Shown: positions 28,322 through 37,836 of the stretch, piece by piece
Position numbering within the stretch: position 1 is the stretch's first letter
How the letters are laid out: the number at the start of each line of letters is the position of its first letter
NCBI RefSeq assembly: GCF_034651555.1
Contig: NZ_JAYEEQ010000001.1
Span: forward strand, 62,001 to 126,000
Reading direction: 5' to 3'
Length of the DNA: 64,000 nucleotides
Source of the DNA: Aurantibrevibacter litoralis
GTDB lineage: Bacteria > Bacteroidota > Bacteroidia > Flavobacteriales > Flavobacteriaceae
The notes under the pieces: generated by a model
The model's database searches: none
Seen by the model: the letters and a program-made list of their open reading frames with translations, nothing else
Told to the model about the DNA's origin: nothing
Made by a program: the position numbers and the translations under genes

Positions 28322-31117
28322 ATGGATAAATATTCCTTTTTAAATGCCGCTCATACTTCGTTTTTTGCGGCCTTATACGATAAGTATCTTATAAATCCCG
28401 ATAGTATAGAGCCCAGTTGGAGGGCTTTTTTTCAGGGGTTTGATTTTGGTATAGAATCCGTTAGGGAGGAGCAAGATCTACCGCCTCAGCAGTATACCGA
28501 AGCCTCTGCCAACACACAGCAGGTTCCTATCCCTGAAACCCTTCAGAAGGAATTTAAAGTAGTGAAATTAATAGACGGTTACCGAAGTCGCGGGCACCTG
28601 TTTACCAAAACCAATCCGGTACGCGATCGGCGGCAGTATTATCCTACCCCGGATATCGAAAACTTTGGTTTAGAACAGAGTGATATGGACACCGTGTTTA
28701 CGGCCGGAGATATATTAGGGATTGGGCCATCGACCCTTAGGCAAATTATAAAGCACCTTACCAGTATCTATTGTGATGCTATTGGTGTAGAGTATATGTA
28801 TATCAGAAGTCCGGAGCGCATAGAATGGATTCAGAAATGGCTAAATGTTAATGATAACCACCCCAGTTTTAGTACAGACGAGAAAAAGCACATCTTAGAT
28901 AAATTAACTCAGGCGGTTTCTTTTGAGAGTTTTTTGCATACCAAATATGTAGGTCAAAAACGATTTTCGTTAGAAGGTAATGAATCGTTGATTCCTGCAC
29001 TCGATACCATCATTGAACTCGGCGCCAAACTGGGGGTAAAACAATTTGTTTTGGGAATGGCGCACAGAGGACGCCTTAACGTACTTACCAATATTTTTGG
29101 CAAATCGGCAAAAGATATTTTCAGCGAATTCGATGGGAAGGATTATGAACTCGATATTTTTGATGGAGATGTAAAATATCACCTGGGTTGGACTTCCGAT
29201 CGCATTTCGGCAAACGGCGAAAAAATTAGTATTAATATTGCCCCAAACCCATCGCACTTAGAAACGGTAGGTGCCGTGGTTGAAGGAATTACCAGAGCGA
29301 AACAAGAAGCACATTACCCGGAAGATTTTTCTAAAGTGTTGCCTATTGTAGTGCATGGTGATGCTGCCATTGCGGGGCAAGGCCTAGTCTACGAAATTGT
29401 ACAAATGGCCAATTTAGACGGGTATAAAACCAATGGCACAATTCATATCGTCGTAAACAATCAAATTGGGTTTACTACCAATTATTTAGATGCTAGGACA
29501 TCAACCTATTGTACCGATGTGGCAAAGGTTACCTTGAGTCCTGTACTCCACGTAAACTCAGATGATGCTGAAGCCGTGGTACACGCAACCATGTTTGCCG
29601 TAGAATACAGAATGCGGTATAGAAGAGATATTTTCCTCGATTTGCTGGGTTACCGAAAGTACGGACATAATGAAGGCGATGAACCCCGGTTTACACAGCC
29701 AAAGTTATATAAGGTAATTGCCAATCATAAAAATCCACGCGATATCTATGCGGATAAGCTTATAGAGGAGGGTGTTATAGATGCCTCTTACATTACAACA
29801 TTAGAAGAAAAGTACAAGGCTTCTTTAGAAGAAGAATTGGAAGATTCCAGAAAAATAGAGAAAACGGTCATCACCCCATTTATGGCCGATGAATGGAGTG
29901 GTTTTGATACCGTGCAGGAAGAGGCCATGATGAAGCCGGTAGACACAGCCTATGATTTGGATAAATTAACAGCCGTAGCTAAGGTATTGACCGAATTGCC
30001 GAAGGACAAGAAGTTCTTGCGAAAAATTCAAAAGCTGGTCAATGATCGTAAAAAAATGTTTTTTGAATCGGACAATTTAGATTGGGCCATGGGTGAACTT
30101 CTGGCCTACGGTTCTTTAATGCAAGAAGGATACGGGGTACGTATTTCGGGCCAAGATGTAGAACGTGGCACTTTTTCGCACCGCCATGCCGTAATCAAAG
30201 TAGAAGACAGTGAGGAGGAAATAGTGCAATTGAACCTGCTTTCCGCAGATCAAAACAAATTTCATATTTACAACTCCTTGTTATCCGAATATGGCGTGGT
30301 GGGGTTTGATTATGGGTATGCCATGGCCAGTCCTAATACATTAACCATTTGGGAGGCGCAATTTGGCGATTTTAGCAACGGAGCGCAAATTATGATAGAT
30401 CAGTACATATCAGCTGCCGAAGACAAATGGAAATTACAGAATGGTCTTGTCATGCTTTTACCACATGGGTACGAAGGCCAAGGCGCCGAGCATTCTTCCG
30501 CCCGTATGGAACGCTACTTACAATTATGTGCAAAAGACAATATGTTTGTGGCCGATTGTACCACACCGGCCAATTTATTTCACTTGTTGCGTAGACAAAT
30601 GAAAGCAAATTTTAGAAAGCCGTTAATTGTATTTACACCAAAAAGTCTATTGCGTCATCCAAAAGCCGTCTCTTCGGTTAAGGGATTTACCGAAGGAAGT
30701 TTTCAAGAAGTTATTGATGATGCCACCGCGACTGTAAAAAATATAAAAAGTTTGGTTTTTTGTACGGGTAAATTTTATTATGATTTATTAGCCGTAAAAG
30801 AAGAACAAAACAGAGATGATGTGGCACTAGTGCGCGTAGAGCAACTGTTTCCATTGCCTTCCGAACAAATGAAGGCCATAATAAAAAAATACAAAAATGC
30901 GGAAGATGTGGTGTGGGCGCAAGAAGAACCTCGTAATATGGGGGCATGGAGTCATTTATTGATGCATTTTAGCGAGGTACACCAACTCAGAGTAGCCTCG
31001 AGACGATTTTATGCTGCTCCGGCGGCTGGCAGTTCGGTACGTTCTAAACGACGCCATCAACAAGTAATAGATTACGTTTTTGACAAGACAAAAGACAATA
31101 TGGTACGGCCAAAATGA
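28322..31117 (+). CDS. sucA: 2-oxoglutarate dehydrogenase E1 component
   Basis: 931 residues, the usual length. N-terminal segment MDKYSFLNAAHTSFFAALYDKYLINPDSIEPSW... is typical of SucA. The thiamine-diphosphate domain shows GMAHRGRLNVL, NPSHLE, VHGDAAIAGQG, and NQIGFTTN. The transketolase-like pyrimidine domain contains GTFSHRHAV, EAQFGDFSNGAQIMIDQYI and LPHGYEGQGAEHSSARMERYLQL. It decarboxylates 2-oxoglutarate and transfers the succinyl group to the E2 lipoyl domain in the TCA cycle. Its last 4 nt overlap the start of the next gene, with sucB third in the operon. Confidence 0.98.
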   Translation: MDKYSFLNAAHTSFFAALYDKYLINPDSIEPSWRAFFQGFDFGIESVREEQDLPPQQYTEASANTQQVPIPETLQKEFKVVKLIDGYRSRGHLFTKTNPVRDRRQYYPTPDIENFGLEQSDMDTVFTAGDILGIGPSTLRQIIKHLTSIYCDAIGVEYMYIRSPERIEWIQKWLNVNDNHPSFSTDEKKHILDKLTQAVSFESFLHTKYVGQKRFSLEGNESLIPALDTIIELGAKLGVKQFVLGMAHRGRLNVLTNIFGKSAKDIFSEFDGKDYELDIFDGDVKYHLGWTSDRISANGEKISINIAPNPSHLETVGAVVEGITRAKQEAHYPEDFSKVLPIVVHGDAAIAGQGLVYEIVQMANLDGYKTNGTIHIVVNNQIGFTTNYLDARTSTYCTDVAKVTLSPVLHVNSDDAEAVVHATMFAVEYRMRYRRDIFLDLLGYRKYGHNEGDEPRFTQPKLYKVIANHKNPRDIYADKLIEEGVIDASYITTLEEKYKASLEEELEDSRKIEKTVITPFMADEWSGFDTVQEEAMMKPVDTAYDLDKLTAVAKVLTELPKDKKFLRKIQKLVNDRKKMFFESDNLDWAMGELLAYGSLMQEGYGVRISGQDVERGTFSHRHAVIKVEDSEEEIVQLNLLSADQNKFHIYNSLLSEYGVVGFDYGYAMASPNTLTIWEAQFGDFSNGAQIMIDQYISAAEDKWKLQNGLVMLLPHGYEGQGAEHSSARMERYLQLCAKDNMFVADCTTPANLFHLLRRQMKANFRKPLIVFTPKSLLRHPKAVSSVKGFTEGSFQEVIDDATATVKNIKSLVFCTGKFYYDLLAVKEEQNRDDVALVRVEQLFPLPSEQMKAIIKKYKNAEDVVWAQEEPRNMGAWSHLLMHFSEVHQLRVASRRFYAAPAAGSSVRSKRRHQQVIDYVFDKTKDNMVRPK

Positions 31118-32106
31118 AGCAACGACTACACGTGAAATATGGGCTTTGTCTACTTCTTTTGTTTCAAGGAGTAAGTTTCTATGGCCAAGGTGCATTAGGA
31201 AATTATAACCTAGCCGCCACCAATTTTATGTCGTTATATAACAATGGCGATTATGTGGGTATTTTCGGGTTGTTTGATGCAGATATGAAAAAGGCGTTAC
31301 CGCAACAAAATACAATATCCTTTTTTTCGCAAAACGTGAAAGCCAAAATGGGAAATATTCAAGACATGCAATTTTTAGAGTTCAAAAATGGCGCACATGT
31401 CTATAGAACCTATTTTGATAAGGCTACTGCCGATATCTTAATTTCGTTGAACCCAAATAATAAAATTAACGGATTGTATATTTCACCTCCGAAGCCGCTT
31501 ACTATTCCCATTCTAGATCGTAATTTAACCCCGATGCAATTGCCATTTAACCTGAACGAGGAGTGGTTTGTATTTTGGGGTGGTACTACCGAAGCCCAGA
31601 ATTATCATGTGAATGAAGTAAGTCAACGGTATGCGTATGATTTATTAATGGTATCCAATGGAAAATCATTTGAAGGCGATCCTCTAAAGAATGAAAGTTA
31701 TTTTGCTTTTGGAAAGGAAATATTGGCGCCCTGCAATGCGCAAGTCATTAAAGTAATTACAGGTGTAAAAGATAATATTCCGGGGGAGACCAATCCCGAG
31801 CAACTCACCGGAAATACGGTAGTTTTAGAAACACCCAACAAGGAGTATGTATTGTTTGCCCATCTTATGGAAGGTTCCATTGCCGTAACCGAAGGGCAAA
31901 TGGTGGCCCAGGGTACCGTATTGGGGAAATGTGGTAATTCCGGAAATTCTACAGAACCGCATTTGCATTTAAGCCTACAAAATACCGTTGATATGGAAGA
32001 CGCCACCGGCGCCATGTTGTTTTTTAACCAATTGTGGGTCAATGGAGAGTTACGGACAGATTACCTTCCCGTTAAGGAAGATTTTATAAAAAATAGCAAT
32101 AATTAG
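31114..32106 (+). CDS. Exported M23-family metallopeptidase
   Basis: 330 residues. A signal peptide ends near SFYGQ. An N-terminal DUF3887-like region (YNNGDYVGIFGLFDADMKKALP) precedes an M23/LytM peptidase domain (about 155-310). Visible parts are NYHVNEVSQRYAYDLL (first Zn site His and Asp), LFAHLMEGSIAV and EPHLHLSLQ (final HxH). It probably cuts peptidoglycan cross-links or acts on another periplasmic peptide. It starts inside the sucA stop (ATGA overlap) and ends 26 bp before sucB, so it sits inside the suc operon, which is unusual for this family. Confidence 0.88.
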   Translation: MKQRLHVKYGLCLLLLFQGVSFYGQGALGNYNLAATNFMSLYNNGDYVGIFGLFDADMKKALPQQNTISFFSQNVKAKMGNIQDMQFLEFKNGAHVYRTYFDKATADILISLNPNNKINGLYISPPKPLTIPILDRNLTPMQLPFNLNEEWFVFWGGTTEAQNYHVNEVSQRYAYDLLMVSNGKSFEGDPLKNESYFAFGKEILAPCNAQVIKVITGVKDNIPGETNPEQLTGNTVVLETPNKEYVLFAHLMEGSIAVTEGQMVAQGTVLGKCGNSGNSTEPHLHLSLQNTVDMEDATGAMLFFNQLWVNGELRTDYLPVKEDFIKNSNN

Positions 32107-32132
32107 CGTACATTTAAATTAAAGAAAAGACC

Positions 32133-33365
32133 ATGATATTAGAAATGAAAGTTCCCTCTCCGGGAGAATCTATCACCGAAGTAGAAATTGCAGAATGGTT
32201 GGTACAAGATGGCGATTATGTAGAGAAAGATCAGGCCATTGCAGAAGTAGATTCGGACAAGGCAACCTTAGAATTACCGGCCGAAGCCAGTGGTGTTATA
32301 ACGCTTAAAGCGGAAGTAGGCGATGCCGTTGCCGTTGGCGAGGTGGTATGTATTATAGACACGGGTGCTGCGAAACCGGAAGGTGCTGCACCGAAAGAAG
32401 ACGTGCAAAAAGAGACCCCAAAAGAAGCGGTAAAAGAGGCGCCAAAAAAGGAGAAGGAAGCGGAAAAGGCACCTGCGAGTAAATCCTATGCCAGTGGCAC
32501 ACCCTCACCCGCTGCAAAGAAGATATTGGATGAAAAGGGAATTAGTCCTTCCGCAGTTACAGGAACAGGAAGAGCTGGCAGAATTACCAAGGAAGATGCA
32601 CTACAATCTGTGCCCTCCATGGGCACGGCCACAGGAGGGCATAGGGGCGAAACGCGATCCAAACTATCCATGTTGCGCCGTAAAGTGGCCGAACGTTTGG
32701 TGGCAGCCAAAAACGAAACCGCTATGCTCACTACATTTAACGAAGTTAATATGTCGGCCATTTTTGAATTGCGAAAAGAATATAAAGAGGCCTTTGCGGA
32801 GCGGCACAATGTGGGTCTAGGATTCATGTCCTTTTTTACAAAAGCAGTGATTAGAGCTCTGCAAATGTACCCTGCGGTAAATTCTATGATCGATGAAAAG
32901 GAAATGATTTCTTTTGATTTTTGCGACATTAGTATTGCAGTTTCCGGCCCTAAAGGACTCATGGTGCCGGTAATCAGGAATGCCGAGAACCTATCCTTTC
33001 GGGGTATAGAAGCTGAGGTGAAACGTTTGGCCATCCGTGCCCGTGAAGGAGAAATAACAGTCGACGAAATGACGGGTGGTACTTTTACCATTACCAATGG
33101 CGGTGTTTTTGGCTCCATGTTATCTACACCCATTATCAATCCGCCTCAGAGCGCCATTCTAGGAATGCATAATATCGTAGAAAGACCCATCGTTCGGGAT
33201 GGTGCTATCGCTATAGCTCCCATAATGTATGTAGCCCTCTCCTATGATCATCGTATTATTGACGGTAAGGAATCGGTAGGGTTTTTAGTGGCGGTAAAAG
33301 AGGCATTGGAAAATCCGGAAGAAATACTAATGGATAATAATGTAAAGAAAGCGTTAGAACTATAA
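32133..33365 (+). CDS. sucB: Dihydrolipoyllysine-residue succinyltransferase (OGDH E2)
   Basis: 410 residues. N-terminal lipoyl domain with the modified Lys in AEVDSDKATLE (residue about 43). A Lys/Glu/Ala/Pro-rich flexible linker (about 80-115) is followed by a peripheral-subunit-binding domain (SPAAKKILDEKGISPSAVTGTGRAGRITKEDAL, about 124-156). The catalytic acyltransferase core has GLGFMSFFTKAV, NAENLSFRGIE, and the C-terminal active-site motif YDHRIIDGKE (His and Asp). It takes succinyl from E1 and passes it to CoA. Third gene of the sucA operon; followed by a bidirectional terminator. Confidence 0.98.
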   Translation: MILEMKVPSPGESITEVEIAEWLVQDGDYVEKDQAIAEVDSDKATLELPAEASGVITLKAEVGDAVAVGEVVCIIDTGAAKPEGAAPKEDVQKETPKEAVKEAPKKEKEAEKAPASKSYASGTPSPAAKKILDEKGISPSAVTGTGRAGRITKEDALQSVPSMGTATGGHRGETRSKLSMLRRKVAERLVAAKNETAMLTTFNEVNMSAIFELRKEYKEAFAERHNVGLGFMSFFTKAVIRALQMYPAVNSMIDEKEMISFDFCDISIAVSGPKGLMVPVIRNAENLSFRGIEAEVKRLAIRAREGEITVDEMTGGTFTITNGGVFGSMLSTPIINPPQSAILGMHNIVERPIVRDGAIAIAPIMYVALSYDHRIIDGKESVGFLVAVKEALENPEEILMDNNVKKALEL

Positions 33366-33398
33366 CAATAGGTAACGTATGGTTGCGTATAATTTTGT

Positions 33399-33440
33399 AA
33401 AACATTCGCTTGCTTTAGGGTATAGCGAATGTTTTATTTT
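33399..33440. terminator. Bidirectional terminator between sucB and the retropepsin gene
   Basis: 12-bp perfect stem AAAACATTCGCT / AGCGAATGTTTT with a 13-nt loop and T-rich tails. It lies between convergent genes and overlaps the last codons of the minus-strand gene. Confidence 0.85.
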
Positions 33441-33874
33441 TTAAGATAGATACATTTTTGGTTGTAATCAATAATCGCCTTGGCCTTTTTTAGAATGTCT
33501 GCCCCAATAATCCCATCTACAGGCAATGCCTTATGATTCAGTAGCGCTTCGTTTACATGCACCAGATCAAAAAGTACAATACTTAGATGGGTTTGTTTCC
33601 ACTTTCCTATTTTAATTTTGTTTTTAGTAGCTATCTGGGTTTCCATGTTCACAGCACCGGCACCCGCTGCTTTAATTTCCGAATTTTTCGGAACAAGATT
33701 AAAAAACAAAATCTTATCAAAACCAACACAGGTATTAGACGCCCCGGTATCCAAAATAAACCGACCCTTAACACCATTTATACTAGCTGCAATTTCAAAA
33801 TGGTTGGTGGCCGTCAATACGAGTGGAACTTTGGTATATTTTTTTAGAGAGATGTATTTTTTAGAGGTGTTCAT
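33434..33874 (-). CDS. Retropepsin-like aspartic protease (clan AA)
   Basis: 146 residues, no signal peptide. The active-site motif FILDTGASNTCVG (Asp-Thr-Gly, about residue 42) is followed by a flap region and the hydrophobic VDGIIGADILKKAKAIIDY that closes the pepsin-like half barrel. This is a single-domain enzyme, so it should work as a dimer. Function of these bacterial family members is generally unknown; peptide or protein processing in the cytoplasm is likely. Confidence 0.88.
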   Translation of the reverse strand: MNTSKKYISLKKYTKVPLVLTATNHFEIAASINGVKGRFILDTGASNTCVGFDKILFFNLVPKNSEIKAAGAGAVNMETQIATKNKIKIGKWKQTHLSIVLFDLVHVNEALLNHKALPVDGIIGADILKKAKAIIDYNQKCIYLKK

Positions 33875-33911
33875 TTATTTTTTTTGATAAAGATAACCCT
33901 ATTTTTGTTCT

Positions 33912-34679
33912 ATGATACTTACAGATACGCATACGCATTTATACAGTGAAGCTTTCGATAATGACAGGGATACCGTTATCGGCAGGGCTTTGGACGCAGG
34001 CATAACGCGCTTTTTTATTCCTGCGATAGATTCAAGCTACACTAATGCCATGCTGCAATTGCGATCTAAATACCCCAATAATATGTTTTTGATGATGGGT
34101 CTTCATCCTACCCATGTGAACCAAAATTATATGGATGAGTTGGCGCACGTAAGCGAAATGCTCCAAAAGGAGGCATTTTTTGCCGTAGGGGAAATTGGAA
34201 TAGACCTCTATTGGGATAGGACCTATCTTAGGGAGCAGCAAAAAGCCTTTAAAATGCAAATTGAACTCGCCAAAAAGCATCGGTTGCCCATTGTGATTCA
34301 CTGTAGGGAAGCCTTTGATGAAGTTTTTGAAATCTTGGAACAAGAAAGGGATGCCGATTTACGGGGCATATTTCATTGTTTCACGGGAACAGAAGTACAA
34401 GCTGAAAAGGCCATAACCTTAAATATGAAACTAGGTATTGGCGGGGTAGTAACGTATAAGAACGGAAAGCTAGATACATTTTTAAAAAAAATTGATCTAA
34501 AACATATTGTATTAGAAACTGATGCCCCTTATTTAGCTCCTGTTCCGTACCGAGGTAAACGCAACGAAAGCGCATACTTAATATGTGTGCTAGATAAACT
34601 TTCCGAGATTTATAACTTAAGTAAGGAAGAGATAGCTTCAATAACAACAGCCAATTCCAAGACTATTTTTGGGATTTAA
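33912..34679 (+). CDS. TatD-family metal-dependent hydrolase
   Basis: 255 residues, the usual length. Metal-binding HxH in LTDTHTHLY (residues 3-11), FAVGEIGIDLYWD, with the Glu ligand, LPIVIHCREA, IFHCFTGT, and LETDAPYLAP with a catalytic Asp. TatD proteins are 3'-5' exonucleases or deaminase-like hydrolases acting in DNA repair and RNA turnover. It is 11 bp upstream of the asparaginase start and probably co-transcribed. Confidence 0.95.
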   Translation: MILTDTHTHLYSEAFDNDRDTVIGRALDAGITRFFIPAIDSSYTNAMLQLRSKYPNNMFLMMGLHPTHVNQNYMDELAHVSEMLQKEAFFAVGEIGIDLYWDRTYLREQQKAFKMQIELAKKHRLPIVIHCREAFDEVFEILEQERDADLRGIFHCFTGTEVQAEKAITLNMKLGIGGVVTYKNGKLDTFLKKIDLKHIVLETDAPYLAPVPYRGKRNESAYLICVLDKLSEIYNLSKEEIASITTANSKTIFGI

Positions 34680-34690
34680 ATAGCTAACGC

Positions 34691-35716
34691 ATGAACGTAG
34701 AAACCAAAATTTTGCTGGTGTATACAGGAGGTACCATAGGGATGCTTAAGGACTACAAGACCGGAACTCTAAAACCGTTCAACTTTAAAAAACTTTTAAA
34801 GAATATCCCTGAATTAAAGCAATTAGGCTGCCACATTGAGAGTGTTTCTTTTCATGAGCCCATCGATTCTTCTAATATGGGCATAACTCATTGGGTTCAG
34901 ATAGCAACCCTCATAGAGCAGTATTATAGCGCTTATGATGGTTTTGTAGTGTTGCATGGAAGTGATACCATGAGCTATACGTCGTCTGCCCTGAGTTATA
35001 TGTTAGAAAATCTGGGAAAACCAGTCATCTTTACCGGATCTCAATTGCCGGTGGGCGACCTCAGAACCGATGCCAAGGAAAATCTGATTACAGCAATACA
35101 AATAGCGGCACTGCGCAAAGAAGGGAAACCCTATATTCAGGAAGTAGGTCTGTATTTTGAGAATAAACTGTTTAGAGCCAATAGGACAACTAAAATTAGT
35201 GCAGAACATTTCGAGGCTTTTATGTCGCCCAACTTTCCGGCTTTGGCAGCCTCAGGGGTTCATTTAAAAGTTTATGAAAGCAATCTTTTACGTCCTAAGC
35301 CATCCAAACCCTTGGTACTGCATAAGCAAATGGATGATAATGTAGCCATTTTAAAGCTCTTTCCAGGGTTAAATAGAAATGTATTGCAAGGCGTTTTGCA
35401 TATTCCCGATTTGCGTGCTTTGGTGCTAGAAACCTATGGCGCAGGAAATGCCCCTACGGCAAAATGGCTGATAGAGGACTTAAAAAAAGCCATTGCGCAA
35501 GATATTTATATCGTAAACGTAACACAGTGTTCCGCAGGAGGAGTTCTTATGGGGCATTACGAAACCAGCCGTCAGTTACAAGAGCTGCAAGTAATTAATG
35601 GTAAGGACATTACCACAGAAGCGGCCATCACAAAACTCATGTACCTTTTGGGTAGAAAAACGTCCGCTAAACGGTTTAAAACTATGTTTGAAACCCCATT
35701 AAGAGGGGAGTTATAA
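34691..35716 (+). CDS. ansA: Type I (cytosolic) L-asparaginase
   Basis: 341 residues, no signal peptide. The first catalytic Thr is in VYTGGTIGM (residues 10-18), the second catalytic site in VLHGSDTMSYTSSAL (Thr-Asp), plus FTGSQLPVGDLRTDAKEN typical of the type I enzyme, and NVTQCSAGGV near the C terminus. It hydrolyses L-asparagine to aspartate and ammonia. Likely in one transcript with tatD. Confidence 0.95.
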   Translation: MNVETKILLVYTGGTIGMLKDYKTGTLKPFNFKKLLKNIPELKQLGCHIESVSFHEPIDSSNMGITHWVQIATLIEQYYSAYDGFVVLHGSDTMSYTSSALSYMLENLGKPVIFTGSQLPVGDLRTDAKENLITAIQIAALRKEGKPYIQEVGLYFENKLFRANRTTKISAEHFEAFMSPNFPALAASGVHLKVYESNLLRPKPSKPLVLHKQMDDNVAILKLFPGLNRNVLQGVLHIPDLRALVLETYGAGNAPTAKWLIEDLKKAIAQDIYIVNVTQCSAGGVLMGHYETSRQLQELQVINGKDITTEAAITKLMYLLGRKTSAKRFKTMFETPLRGEL

Positions 35717-35786
35717 TAAAATTAACTCGTTTAATTTCTTTAACTAATATTTTTTTTGTTATTTGGTCGATCTAAAACGTTCACCA

Positions 35787-35874
35787 AGAGAGGTGGCCGA
35801 GTGGTCGAAGGCGCACGCCTGGAAAGTGTGTATACACCACAAGTGTATCGAGGGTTCGAATCCCTTCCTCTCTG
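35787..35874 (+). tRNA. tRNA-Ser (anticodon GGA)
   Basis: 88-nt cloverleaf. Acceptor arms AGAGAGG and CCTCTCT with discriminator G, a D-arm GGCCGAGTGGTCGAAGGC, anticodon stem CACGC/GTGTG around loop CTGGAAA (anticodon GGA at 35821-35823), a long class II variable arm and a TTCGAAT T-loop. The CCA end is not encoded. The long variable arm confirms serine. Confidence 0.97.
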
Positions 35875-35951
35875 CTGTTAAGTTTTAATTTTTTTATTGT
35901 AATTTTTTTTTATCTTTAACCTATTAACTAACTAATTTTAAGTTTGAAAAA

Positions 35952-36701
35952 ATGAAAAGATCATTCTCTACGCTGGCCATGGCTGGTTTCTTTGTCCTAA
36001 GTGCAAACGCGGTAAATGCGATGACAACTACAACTGTAATGCTTCAAGATGAAGCTGCTGCAGAATCGTCAAGGGGGTTTACCCAAGTTTTAAAAGAACA
36101 ATTTATTCAGGGTGGTGCCGGATTCATGGGCATTGTATTGCTTTGTCTTATCTTAGGATTAGCGGTAGCTATTGAAAGAATTATTTATTTGAATTTGGCA
36201 ACGACCAACTCCGCCAAGTTAAAACAACAAGTGGAAGATGCGTTGGCTTCCGGAGGTGTAGAAGCTGCTAAAGAAATATGCAGAAACACTAAGGGTCCTG
36301 TGGCTTCTATTTTCTATCAAGGATTAGATAGAGCAGGTGAAAGTATTGAATCTGCAGAAAAAGCAGTTGTAGCCTATGGAGGTGTTCAAATGGGACAATT
36401 AGAGAAGAACGTGTCTTGGTTGTCCTTGTTTATTGCAATTGCACCGATGCTTGGGTTCATGGGTACGGTAATAGGGATGATTCAGGCGTTTCAAAAGATT
36501 GCGGCAGTAGGTAACTTAAGTGCATCTCTTATTGCTGGTGATATTCAGGTAGCCTTATTAACTACCGTATTTGGTTTGATCACAGCGATTATTCTTCAAA
36601 TTTTCTATAATTATATTATCGCTAAGATTGACAGTATTGTGAATGATATGGAAGATTCTTCTATCGCTTTGGTTGATTTGCTGGTAGAACACAAAAAATA
36701 A
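35952..36701 (+). CDS. MotA/TolQ/ExbB proton channel protein
   Basis: 249 residues. An N-terminal hydrophobic or signal-like segment (MKRSFSTLAMAGFFVLSANAVNA) is followed by three membrane helices of the ExbB/TolQ fold: GFMGIVLLCLILGLAVAIERI, WLSLFIAIAPMLGFMGTVIGMIQAF (family signature GFMGTVIGM), and ASLIAGDIQVALLTTVFGLITAIILQIFYNY with the pore-lining Thr residues. It uses the proton gradient with ExbD to energise TonB-dependent transport, perhaps including the SusC system in this window. First gene of a four-gene operon. Confidence 0.95.
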   Translation: MKRSFSTLAMAGFFVLSANAVNAMTTTTVMLQDEAAAESSRGFTQVLKEQFIQGGAGFMGIVLLCLILGLAVAIERIIYLNLATTNSAKLKQQVEDALASGGVEAAKEICRNTKGPVASIFYQGLDRAGESIESAEKAVVAYGGVQMGQLEKNVSWLSLFIAIAPMLGFMGTVIGMIQAFQKIAAVGNLSASLIAGDIQVALLTTVFGLITAIILQIFYNYIIAKIDSIVNDMEDSSIALVDLLVEHKK

Positions 36702-36729
36702 GAAACGCATCTAATATAAAACGTATATC

Positions 36730-37173
36730 ATGCATAAAATAATTAAAATTGTATTGGTGCTGTTAAGTGCTGTGGGAGCCGTTTGTTGGTTCATGCTGCC
36801 AGAGGCTGAAATGCCTGCGGCACAAGCGGCCGAAAGTGGGGCACTCAACTTAATGTTTTTGGTTGCTTATTTGCTTTTGGGTATTGCCGTGTTTTTTAGC
36901 CTATTCTACGCCCTTAAAATTTTATTTGCCAACCCGACAGGCCTCAAAAAGGCATTGTTTACTATTGGCGGATTATTATTGGTAGTAGCAATTTCGTATG
37001 GCTTGGCCAGTGGCACGGATGTAGATTTGGCAGAAATGGCGAACAGGGGTATCCCCACAACGGAAAGTACCGTAAAAACCATTGGAATGGGACTTAATGT
37101 ATTTTTTATCTTAACCGCCATTGCAGTGATCTTAATGTTATTACCGGGAGTAAAAAAAATATTTACTAAATAA
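36730..37173 (+). CDS. Inner-membrane protein of the ExbB/ExbD operon
   Basis: 147 residues with four predicted hydrophobic helices: IIKIVLVLLSAVGAVCWFM, LNLMFLVAYLLLGIAVFFSLFYAL, ALFTIGGLLLVVAISYGLA and VFFILTAIAVILMLLPGV. No named family recognised; similar small proteins occur between exbB and exbD in other Flavobacteriia. It may be an accessory subunit of the energising complex. 28 bp after exbB, 12 bp before exbD. Confidence 0.8.
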   Translation: MHKIIKIVLVLLSAVGAVCWFMLPEAEMPAAQAAESGALNLMFLVAYLLLGIAVFFSLFYALKILFANPTGLKKALFTIGGLLLVVAISYGLASGTDVDLAEMANRGIPTTESTVKTIGMGLNVFFILTAIAVILMLLPGVKKIFTK

Positions 37174-37185
37174 AAACTACAGATT

Positions 37186-37818
37186 ATGCCTAGAAGAGGA
37201 GCACCACCAGAGGTAAATGCAGGATCTATGGCAGACATCGCATTCTTGTTGCTGATATTTTTCTTAGTAACCACTACTATAGAAACTGATGCAGGTTTAG
37301 ATCGGATGTTGCCACCCATTGAACCTCCAACTGAAGATCCACCGATAATCAGAGAGAAAAATATATTTACGGTAAATATTAACCGAAATGGGCAATTGTT
37401 GGTTGAGAATGAACTCACCGACATTAAGAACCTTCGAAAAAAGGCAGTCGAATTTTTAGATAATGGAGGAGCTCCTGCCGGAACTCCGGAGTATTGCGAT
37501 TACTGCAAGGGCAAAAGAGATGCCAGTTCTTCCGATAATCCCGACAAGGCCATTATCTCATTAAAAAACGATAGAGAAACAAAGTACTCTACTTACATTA
37601 CGGTACAAAATGAACTTGTGGGTGCCTATAACGATTTGCGTAACCGAGAGGCGCAGCGATTGTTTAAGAAGGACTTTACCGATATGGAGGCGCAATATCT
37701 TAATCCTGAAACACCATCTGCTATTAGAGACGATTTAAAGGAGAAGGTAAAGAGAATTCAAGATTTGTTTCCACAAAAATTGTCAGAAGCAGAGACCTCT
37801 ACGTCTAGCACTAATTGA
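37186..37818 (+). CDS. ExbD/TolR-family protein (long form)
   Basis: 210 residues. The N-terminal cytoplasmic stub MPRRGAPPEVNAGSMADIAF precedes one membrane helix (LLLIFFLVTTTI) with the functional Asp17 (SMADIAFLLLIFF). A periplasmic domain has the family pattern IFTVNINRNGQLLVE. A Cys pair in YCDYC and a long charged insert are as seen in the Bacteroidota long ExbD type. It pairs with ExbB to couple proton flow to TonB. Confidence 0.93.
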   Translation: MPRRGAPPEVNAGSMADIAFLLLIFFLVTTTIETDAGLDRMLPPIEPPTEDPPIIREKNIFTVNINRNGQLLVENELTDIKNLRKKAVEFLDNGGAPAGTPEYCDYCKGKRDASSSDNPDKAIISLKNDRETKYSTYITVQNELVGAYNDLRNREAQRLFKKDFTDMEAQYLNPETPSAIRDDLKEKVKRIQDLFPQKLSEAETSTSSTN

Positions 37819-37836
37819 AAGTAAATACATTGTATT

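Noticed and set aside
32486..33139. 217-codon minus-strand frame
   Set aside because: Antisense shadow of sucB, with no signal, domain or promoter.
35720..35951. Promoter-like AT-rich tracts around tRNA-Ser and the exbB start
   Set aside because: Several T-runs resemble parts of TAnnTTTG (for example TATCTTTA at 35911-35918), but no well-spaced -33 partner is found, so no promoter was called.
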